Assembly: GCA_023957125.1 (NCBI GenBank)
Contig: JAMLHL010000033.1
Span: 1 to 39,627 of the forward strand
Reading direction: 5' to 3'
From: Chitinophagaceae bacterium
GTDB taxonomy: Bacteria; Bacteroidota; Bacteroidia; Chitinophagales; Chitinophagaceae
DNA length: 39,627 nt
Below, one piece after another: positions 34,947-39,627 of the stretch. The position numbers and the translations under genes are program-made. Below the pieces are notes generated by a model. That model saw only the letters and a list, made by a program, of their open reading frames with translations, ran no database searches and had not been told where the DNA came from. Each line of letters opens with the position of its first letter. Positions within the stretch are counted from its first letter, which is position 1.

Positions 34947-35109
34947 AGTGCCGGGGCATTAAATGCCCGATTTTTTGCAAAATAAAGCTATCTGATCCGG
35001 TAGTAAAAATAAATTCGGGAATCCATTATTGATCAAACGAATATTATCAGAAATAAAATATCATTAGTTCAAGGGAAAAAAATTTTGCATCGTAATCCGT
35101 ATCGTTCAT
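34947..35109. other. Gap between purU and the mobile-element zone
   Basis: 163 bp without a gene. Apart from the 6-bp GGGCAT-taa-ATGCCC stem followed by six T at 34954-34976, the sequence is AT-rich and unstructured. It marks the boundary between conserved chromosome (purU) and the accretion zone. Confidence 0.4.
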
Positions 35110-35694
35110 TTATGTTTTAATTTTTCTTTTAGGGCTTCGCACTGTTCTTGCGATTGGCGGAAATTTGCAATTTACCTTTTTAACGATGCTGCGTTTACCC
35201 TTTCCCAAATCCACTCCTGAAACCTTGATGGAGAAATTGCTTAGTTCGACTTCCGTCAACCCTAATTCGTCTGGCAGGAAAGAAGTTGCATGGTAATCAA
35301 TTTGTACGCCCCAGTCATTCTTCCGGAACCAGGTCGGCAGTTCTTCACCGCCGCCGCCGAATAAGACAACCTGGCTTGCAGATAGTTCCAGATAATGGGC
35401 CTTACCTAAAAGAGAAAGTGCGGTACGGCCGCCTGGATGAACCGTAAGTCCACCTTGTCCCTGCATGGCATATATAGCACCTTCATAACCAACCTTATCA
35501 TTGGTACGGGCGAATGCGCCTGTGCCAATGGATTTCAGCCAGTGGCTTTTCTTGTAGCGTTGCTGCAAGTCATGGCTATATCCCTTCCCTACCATCCAGG
35601 AAGAGAGCATGACGGTGCCGGGCGGCTGCGCATTCGTCCGTAAATTCAAAAAATAAGTACATAAAAAATCCCCAAACGCTTTACTGTATTGCAT
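35110..35694 (-). pseudogene. AbiEi-family antitoxin remnant (orphan, both ends altered, internal deletion)
   Basis: The central part (about residues 25-155 of the open frame) matches the AbiEi_3 antitoxin N-terminal region: PPGTVMLSSWMVGKGYSHDLQQRY, WLKSIGTGAF, GGLTVHPGGRTALSLLGKAHYLEL, WGVQIDYHATSFLPDELGLTEVE and NFSIKVS. The next residues, GVDLGKGKRSIVKK, normally close the family about 90-100 residues later, so the middle-C-terminal part seems deleted. The tail after VKK looks frameshifted; one extra A in an A-run would give KKGKLQISANRK. The first about 15 codons lie over a terminator stem (35663-35700), so the true start is lost. No AbiEii nucleotidyltransferase toxin is adjacent. Confidence 0.7.
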
Positions 35695-35700
35695 TTGGGG
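35663..35700 (-). terminator. Terminator between the 13-bp repeat and the AbiEi remnant
   Basis: On the minus strand, CCCCAAATGC (complement of 35691-35700) pairs with GCGTTTGGGG (complement of 35670-35679), one mismatch, followed by ATTTTTT. It stops transcripts coming from the right and overlaps the first codons of the open frame. Confidence 0.75.
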
Positions 35701-35711
35701 TTATTTGTCGG

Positions 35712-35724
35712 GTGGTGTGGGGCG
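35712..35724. repeat. 13-bp direct repeat, copy 1 (candidate att scar)
   Basis: GTGGTGTGGGGCG, identical to 36110-36122. Each copy is followed on the minus strand by a terminator hairpin with a T-run. A perfect 9-bp palindrome CGTTCCGAA/TTCGGAACG lies next to this copy at 35729-35748. Candidate attachment core left by integration. Confidence 0.5.
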
Positions 35725-35763
35725 GGATCGTTCCGAAGTTTCGGAACGCCGACACAAGGATTT

Positions 35764-36072
35764 TCACTGAACATTTATATTAAATTTCTGAAAAATAGTT
35801 GAGCAGAACTGCTGATAAAACAATTCATCATCAATCAGCTTTCTGACAAATATTTTCGATTTCATGGATTTGATATAACGCTCGATCGTCCTCGCTTCGG
35901 TCCGGTTGGCTACACTTATTTGTTTAACGACCTGCCAGTCATCAGTGTAGGCGGTGCTTGCTCCGCTGAAAAATCTCTTTTGATGCTGCTCCAATCTGAC
36001 CGCAACATTTTCCGATTCTCCAATGTAAAACTTGTCAAAGTCCTCCGAATATAAAATATAGACGTAATGCAT
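35764..36072 (-). CDS. GIY-YIG nuclease family protein (UPF0213-like)
   Basis: A 102-residue single-domain GIY-YIG protein. The motif lies at residues 3-17 (YVYILYSEDFDKFYIG), the catalytic Arg is in VRLEQHQ, and the Glu in EARTIERYIKS near residue 66 is the metal ligand. Such small proteins are abundant in Bacteroidota, frequently next to RNA genes or element borders, and their function is unknown; some GIY-YIG nucleases are mobile. Its ATG (36070-36072) sits directly after the T-run of a terminator, and it is bracketed by two copies of a 13-bp repeat. Confidence 0.88.
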   Translation of the reverse strand: MHYVYILYSEDFDKFYIGESENVAVRLEQHQKRFFSGASTAYTDDWQVVKQISVANRTEARTIERYIKSMKSKIFVRKLIDDELFYQQFCSTIFQKFNINVQ

Positions 36073-36107
36073 AAAAAAACCACTCCAGGTTTAGATTGAA
36101 GTGGTTT
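36073..36107 (-). terminator. Terminator directly upstream of the GIY-YIG gene
   Basis: AAACCACT / AGTGGTTT arms (36100-36107 and 36077-36084 on the plus strand) are followed on the minus strand by seven T residues that run straight into the ATG. The gene therefore seems to lie immediately behind the end of another (now missing) transcript. Confidence 0.75.
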
Positions 36108-36109
36108 CT

Positions 36110-36122
36110 GTGGTGTGGGGCG
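36110..36122. repeat. 13-bp direct repeat, copy 2 (candidate attL of the integrative element)
   Basis: GTGGTGTGGGGCG, identical to 35712-35724, 188 bp upstream of the integrase ATG. On the minus strand it reads CGCCCCACACCAC followed by a terminator, as the 3' end of a small RNA gene would. A third copy at the far end of the element, beyond this window, is expected if this is the att core. Confidence 0.5.
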
Positions 36123-36236
36123 CACTATAACTTATTGCATTTAGTTTAAATATTATATTATCATAAAATATTACATAACTGATTTACAGTAATACTTTAT
36201 ATTGCATTTTACTTTAATGGTTAAAATAAATATCAC

Positions 36237-36310
36237 AAAACCGTCCGTAAAACCGTCCGTAAATTTTATCTTTACCAAAATGTAGTGCATTTTACACCAA
36301 AAATACGGAC
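36237..36310. promoter_or_regulatory. Integrase upstream region with tandem repeats
   Basis: AAAACCGTCCGT occurs twice in tandem (36237-36260). TACGGAC at 36304-36310, just before the ATG, is the inverted counterpart of GTCCGTA. TATCTTTA at 36267-36274 is a candidate -7 box; the repeats occupy the place of the -33 box. Suggested roles are arm-type integrase sites or a repressor/excisionase operator. Confidence 0.5.
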
Positions 36311-37609
36311 ATGGCAGACGTGAATTTTTACCTTGACAATGTGAATGAAAAGACCAAAACGGCAAACATTCGTTTACGTTATAAATTCAACGGCAGGACG
36401 TTAAATTTTTCTACCGGGCAGACCGTAGCGCTTAAAGATTGGAGCGCAAAAAAGCAAAGGGTAAAAAGCAAAACGCTAACCACTAAAGACGGGAAGTATA
36501 ACCTCAATGATCTGCTGACTAATCTACGCAAAGAATGTACGACCGCATACAACAGCATGATCGAAACCGGGATACCTACCCCGGCAATGATTAAAGAAAA
36601 GCTACAGGCGTTTATTGACAAGCACCATCATGCAGAAATTGTAGAACAAAGCCGCACCACATTTTTAAACCTGCTGGAACGCTTCATTACAGGCGAAATA
36701 AAGCACAAAGGCAGAGATAAAGCCCCTAACACCATAAAAACGTATAACACGCTTAAAGGGCATTTAATTGCGTTTCAGAAAAAGAATAAAGCCCTATACC
36801 CTGATGGCTTAGATTTTAAAAACATTGACCTTGATTTTTATTACAAATACACGTCCTTCCTGAAAAGAAAAGGACTTGGTGTAAATGCAGTATCAAAAGA
36901 TATTCAGATTTTAAAGGTTATAATGAGGGAAGCCATAGACCTTGAACTAACAGACAATGCAAGGTTTATGAATAAAAAGTTTGCAGTAAACAGGATTGAA
37001 ACAGACGCCGTTTACCTTGCAGATAAGGACATTTTAACTTTGTACAACTACGACCTTACCAACAATAAGAGGCTGGAACAGGTGCGGGATTTATTTGTAT
37101 TTGGCTGCCATGTAGGATTGAGGTTTTCAGATTACAGCACGGTACAACCGGAAAACATTGTGCAAATTGACGGTGAATATTACATAAAGCTGATAACCAA
37201 AAAAACAAATGACCTTGTTATAATTCCATGCAACCCGATTGTATTACAGATATTCAAAAAATACGAAAATAACCCCAACCGGCTACCCAAAACAATCAGC
37301 AACCAAAAGTTTAATGATTACATCAAAGAAGCCTGCAAAGCGGCAGGATTAACGGAAACGGGGCGCTTATCTACTAACCCAAAGGCTGAACTATGGGAAT
37401 GCATAAGCAGCCATACAGCCCGCAGGAGCTTTGCCACAAACTTGTATTTAGACGGCTTCCCAACCCTTGACCTGATGAAGATCACCGGGCATAAAACAGA
37501 AAAAGCATTTTTAAAATATATCCGCATTGGTAAGCTGGATACGGCAAAGCGGCTAAATGAACACATAAAAAAGAATTGGAGTGCAAAAATTTTAAAAGTA
37601 GCATCATGA
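36311..37609 (+). CDS. Tyrosine recombinase/integrase
   Basis: A 432-residue phage-type integrase that inserts and excises the element. The N-terminal arm-binding domain (about 1-90; FNGRTLNFSTGQTVALKDW) is followed by a SAM-like core-binding domain (about 110-215) and a catalytic domain (about 230-425). Catalytic residues: Arg in HVGLRFSDYS, Lys in ITKKTNDLV, His-x2-Arg in SHTARRSFATNL, His in ITGHKTEKAF and Tyr in KYIRIG. It is complete, so the element may still be mobile. The ATG at 36311 gives the family N-terminus. Its TGA overlaps the next ATG. Confidence 0.95.
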   Translation: MADVNFYLDNVNEKTKTANIRLRYKFNGRTLNFSTGQTVALKDWSAKKQRVKSKTLTTKDGKYNLNDLLTNLRKECTTAYNSMIETGIPTPAMIKEKLQAFIDKHHHAEIVEQSRTTFLNLLERFITGEIKHKGRDKAPNTIKTYNTLKGHLIAFQKKNKALYPDGLDFKNIDLDFYYKYTSFLKRKGLGVNAVSKDIQILKVIMREAIDLELTDNARFMNKKFAVNRIETDAVYLADKDILTLYNYDLTNNKRLEQVRDLFVFGCHVGLRFSDYSTVQPENIVQIDGEYYIKLITKKTNDLVIIPCNPIVLQIFKKYENNPNRLPKTISNQKFNDYIKEACKAAGLTETGRLSTNPKAELWECISSHTARRSFATNLYLDGFPTLDLMKITGHKTEKAFLKYIRIGKLDTAKRLNEHIKKNWSAKILKVAS

Positions 37610-38292
37610 AACAACAAAAGGCAATACCGCCTAAAGCGGACGAAGGCGTAATGTTCATTATAGAGATGGAAAATAAAACCAAAGCAGAGCATGAGGCAAA
37701 AAGGAAGCAAATCAAAGACGGGTATACCGCTTTGATTAAAAAGTCATACAACTTCAACCTGGATTTAAAGCAAACAGAATTGCTGAAACGCCAAATACAG
37801 CAGGCTATTGACATTTACCAGTATGCAAAAGATAATGATGATCCTTTGTTTGTCCGGGATAATTTAAGTCTACTAAATGAAGCTATCAATCATTTAACCG
37901 GAGCGTACGGCAGAGTAATTGAAAGGGTGAATACATTGAAGGAGAATGAAAATAAAGACGCATTGCCGCCTCTACCTAACGATGATAGAGCCGAATATTT
38001 TAAACTTCTTTTCAGCAATGCCTTTCCGGCAATTGAACAGCGTTTGTATGATGCAGGGTATATTGACATTAACCGAAAATGGCTAAATACTGCGCATGAG
38101 CTTGTAGGGTTTCTACTGGCTGTAAGCGGAGAAAATTATTTCATGAGCATGAAAACTAAAAAACATCAAAAAGATTTTTTTAAATCCCGCTACCAAAAAA
38201 ATATAGATCAGGCACACGAACCAGACAAACAAAAACCATCCAAACAGCGTAAAGATTATTTTATAAACCTGATAAAAGAAGTGCTAAATTAA
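37606..38292 (+). CDS. Unknown protein, translationally coupled to the integrase
   Basis: A 228-residue soluble, Lys/Glu/Gln-rich protein. The ATG at 37606 overlaps the integrase stop (ATGA), so translation is coupled. An upstream TTG in the same frame (37576) is rejected. The first half looks alpha-helical or coiled coil. The segment LYDAGYIDINRKWLNTAHELVGFLLAV (shortened here: RLYDAGYID, then KWLNTAHELVGFL) resembles the Trp/Thr/Glu-Leu pattern in C-terminal domains of RteC-like and other element-borne Bacteroidota proteins; this is a weak likeness. The C-terminus is basic. A role in excision control or DNA binding is a guess. Confidence 0.7.
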   Translation: MKQQKAIPPKADEGVMFIIEMENKTKAEHEAKRKQIKDGYTALIKKSYNFNLDLKQTELLKRQIQQAIDIYQYAKDNDDPLFVRDNLSLLNEAINHLTGAYGRVIERVNTLKENENKDALPPLPNDDRAEYFKLLFSNAFPAIEQRLYDAGYIDINRKWLNTAHELVGFLLAVSGENYFMSMKTKKHQKDFFKSRYQKNIDQAHEPDKQKPSKQRKDYFINLIKEVLN

Positions 38293-38494
38293 TACGGTTT
38301 TTGGCAACCTCAATACGTTTTTCATTACGGTTTTTTTGACCTATATTCCTATCAAACCATTGCCCACACTGCATTACAGCCGATTTGTCGAAATACGGTT
38401 TTTTACTCATTTTTTAATTTCTTTTTTTCTTCGTTGCGCAATTGCGTTTAACCCGCTAACGGAGTAGCTAACCGGTAGCGACAAAGAAAAAAAT
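38293..38494. promoter_or_regulatory. Repeat-rich intergenic region; possible origin or control region
   Basis: Four copies of an AATACGGTTTTT-like word lie at 38291-38302, 38312-38322, 38324-38337 and 38392-38404. A perfect 10-bp palindrome CGCAATTGCG is at 38437-38446. An inverted repeat CGCTAACGG (38454-38462) / CCGGTAGCG (38472-38480, one mismatch) lies 14 bp before the next ATG. No coding frame is visible. Iteron-like and hairpin elements before a Rep operon suggest a replication origin or regulator binding sites. Confidence 0.5.
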
Positions 38495-38785
38495 ATGTTT
38501 GTAACTTTCGAACAACTGCCCAAAGCAGCAACAGAAATACTTCAAAGGATGGACAGCATAGAGGCAGTCCTTTCCCGGCTGGAAGCCAATCAAAAAAAAG
38601 AAAGCGAAAAACTCCTATCGGCAGATCAGGCCCGGAAACTTTTTTCCCCGGAAATATCAAAACCAACGTTGATACGCTGGACGGCGGAGGGAAAACTCAT
38701 TTGCCACCGCATAGGAGGAAGGGTTTTTTACCGGCAAAGCGAAGTAATGCAGGCAGTTACTAAGCTCAAAAAATATTCACATTAA
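38495..38785 (+). CDS. Helix-turn-helix protein, MerR/excisionase-like (HTH_17 type)
   Basis: A 96-residue DNA-binding protein. A coiled-coil N-terminus (about 1-40) is followed by a winged helix with LSADQARKLF, ISKPTLIRWTAEGKL and the closing GGRVFYRQSEV. This matches the excisionase/DNA-binding family common in Bacteroidota integrative elements next to tyrosine recombinases. It may be the Xis directing excision or regulate the element. The start ATG lies after a hairpin; the next gene begins 13 bp later on the same strand. Confidence 0.82.
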   Translation: MFVTFEQLPKAATEILQRMDSIEAVLSRLEANQKKESEKLLSADQARKLFSPEISKPTLIRWTAEGKLICHRIGGRVFYRQSEVMQAVTKLKKYSH

Positions 38786-38788
38786 AAA

Positions 38789-38820
38789 CCCCTATACAAT
38801 GAGGAAGCATTATACAGGGG
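38789..38820. promoter_or_regulatory. Inverted repeat spanning the start codon of the next gene
   Basis: 13-nt arms (starting CCCCTATAC at 38789 and ending TATACAGGGG at 38820) pair at 11 positions around a 6-nt loop, with the ATG at 38799-38801 inside the stem. It may hide the start codon in mRNA or be an operator. Confidence 0.5.
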
Positions 38821-39092
38821 TTAAGAAAAAGCAGCCCGAAAATAGGAAATTTCTTTCAGAGAAAAAACGGTTTTTTGATTTCCTACAAATCCAGGTGGCA
38901 ACAGCAACGCAAGCGGCCGCCGCATTAGGTATTTACCGCCCCAATGCCTGTAGATACAAACGATGGCTGGAAAAAGAAAGTAAACTTTTTGTAGTGAAAA
39001 AAGACGTTTGCCCGGTAACGGGGTTCCGTGCGGGGTTCCTTACCACAGATCCGGCAAAAATGCCGAAAAACCTGCAAACATCACTTTTTTAA
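38799..39092 (+). CDS. Small basic HTH-like protein of the integrative element
   Basis: A 97-residue Lys/Arg-rich protein. The central part QVATATQAAAALGIYRPNACRYKRWLEKE looks like a helix-turn-helix (seen as TQAAAALGI then NACRYKRWLE), and a Cys is found in KKDVCPVTGF. I do not know its family; similar proteins occur before Rep genes in Bacteroidota elements, as far as I recall. Its TAA overlaps the ATG of the Rep-like gene (TAATG), so the two are coupled. Confidence 0.72.
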   Translation: MRKHYTGVKKKQPENRKFLSEKKRFFDFLQIQVATATQAAAALGIYRPNACRYKRWLEKESKLFVVKKDVCPVTGFRAGFLTTDPAKMPKNLQTSLF

Positions 39093-39610
39093 TGATGGCG
39101 GCAATGATTGATAATATAACGCTGACGCTGGAAACCAAACCACCGCCACAGCTTCATAAAGCCAAAGGACAGCCGTTTGAGTACAAAGGACAGGTATACT
39201 GCCCAAAGTACCGTAACGGGCAGTTATGCAGCTATGAGGCGCAAATAAAAAACCTTCGGCTTTACGTTTACCCTGAACGCATTTATTTGACAAATAGCCT
39301 GCATAAATTCCATAAGGGTAATAACTATTCAGATTTTACTAAAAGCGAATTTCGGGCAGCTATTGAAGCAATAAGCGATATAACCGGGATCCGATGGGAG
39401 CAAGCAGAAATAAAAAAGCTGGAATATGGCTGTAATATTCCGGGCAATGGTGCAGGCATTAGCGCAACATTGCAGGCGTATAAAGGTAAAGATTACCTGC
39501 CAATGGCAAAGAATGGTATCAGGTACGGTGCTGCATGTGAATTTGCGCAATACCGCATAAAGGGGTATAACTGGATAAAACGGTCTTATCCGTGCCACCC
39601 CTTTCGGTAA
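39092..39610 (+). CDS. Rolling-circle replication initiator-like protein (phage gene II/X type), 3' end disrupted
   Basis: 172 residues are readable from ATG 39092 (ATGs at 39095 and 39104 are alternatives). Matches the N-terminal part of Phage_X/G2P-like initiators: MIDNITLTLE, then NSLHKFHKGNNYSDFTKSEF, KKLEYGCNI, LQAYKGKDYLPM and AQYRIKGYN. In this family the next residues should be YDK-x and several hundred more. Here the frame turns into WIKRSYPCHPFR and stops at 39608-39610; DKT-like codons occur in another frame. The gene is thus either frameshifted or broken by an insertion just before the window ends. If whole it would nick the element's origin for rolling-circle replication. Confidence 0.65.
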   Translation: MMAAMIDNITLTLETKPPPQLHKAKGQPFEYKGQVYCPKYRNGQLCSYEAQIKNLRLYVYPERIYLTNSLHKFHKGNNYSDFTKSEFRAAIEAISDITGIRWEQAEIKKLEYGCNIPGNGAGISATLQAYKGKDYLPMAKNGIRYGAACEFAQYRIKGYNWIKRSYPCHPFR

Positions 39611-39621
39611 AAGGGTGCCAC
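39592..39621. repeat. Imperfect inverted repeat at the right edge (possible insertion-sequence end)
   Basis: Arms starting GTGCCACCCC at 39592 and ending AAAAGGGTGCCAC at 39621 pair at 11 of 13 positions around CGGT, and GTGCCAC also occurs as a direct repeat (39592-39598, 39615-39621). It lies exactly where the Rep-like sequence loses its frame. Resembles IS-terminal sequence, for example of IS21 type; weak evidence. Confidence 0.35.
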
Positions 39622-39627
39622 TCATTT

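Noticed and set aside
35725..35760. tRNA-like 3' half next to the first 13-bp repeat
   Set aside because: The hairpin CGTTCCGAA/TTCGGAACG followed by CGCCCCA resembles a T-arm plus acceptor, but there is no proper T-loop, anticodon arm or 5' acceptor strand.
36237..36260. CRISPR-like repeats before the integrase
   Set aside because: Two directly adjacent 12-bp copies with no spacers and no cas genes; better read as protein-binding repeats.
38448..38666. 72-codon minus-strand frame over the HTH gene
   Set aside because: Antisense shadow of the excisionase-like gene, which has clear helix-turn-helix signatures.

Overview
The window looks like chromosomal DNA of a Bacteroidota member, most likely of the Chitinophagaceae or a close relative (inference). 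The reasons are three gliding/type IX secretion proteins (PorV, GldJ, GldB family), lipoprotein signals, Bacteroidota-type promoters (TTG-N19-TAnnTTTA is visible at 23674-23703), few Shine-Dalgarno sequences and a Bacteroidota-type tyrosine recombinase with an arm-binding N-terminus. No rRNA, tRNA or CRISPR array was seen.

Region 1 (1-17.5 kb) is housekeeping. A minus-strand block encodes ispF, dut, a DUF4292 lipoprotein, an EnvC-like coiled-coil/LytM protein and a DUF3748 (YidR-like) lipoprotein. Next come the divergent pair porV/gldJ, then recA, mgsA, a group of REP-like palindromes, an acidic unknown plus uvrB, an orphan ParA, an esterase and a proofreading polA. A gldB-family lipoprotein gene ends convergently with polA.

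Region 2 (18.6-28.8 kb) is the most interesting metabolic locus. It holds a Tat/lipoprotein gluconate-2-dehydrogenase-type small subunit, two tandem paralogous GMC flavoprotein dehydrogenases with a Cys-x5-Cys-x3-Cys cluster motif, two TIM-barrel sugar isomerase/lyase-type proteins, a cytosolic Gfo/Idh/MocA oxidoreductase, a lipoprotein cytochrome c, a DUF1080 (3-keto-glycoside hydrolase family) protein and a Tat-exported GFOR-like oxidoreductase. Together they look like a 3-keto-glycoside pathway: glycosides are oxidised at C3 in the periplasm with electrons passed to cytochrome c, the keto-glycoside is cleaved by elimination/hydration, and the product is re-reduced or isomerised. This is inference from families and clustering.

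Region 3 (29-35 kb) holds a tiny basic protein gene, a VOC protein, an MBL-fold hydrolase, an MgtA-type Mg2+ P-type ATPase, a bacterial deoxyhypusine synthase homologue with the catalytic WGK lysine, and purU.

Region 4 (35.1 kb to the end) is an accretion zone of mobile DNA. It contains an AbiEi antitoxin remnant with lost ends and an apparent internal deletion, a GIY-YIG nuclease gene, and two copies of a 13-bp sequence each followed by a terminator. Then comes an integrative element: tyrosine recombinase, a translationally coupled unknown, a repeat-rich intergenic region, a MerR/excisionase-like HTH protein, a small HTH-like protein and a replication protein resembling filamentous-phage gene II/X. 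The Rep gene is disrupted or runs off at the right edge, where an inverted repeat suggests an insertion-sequence boundary.
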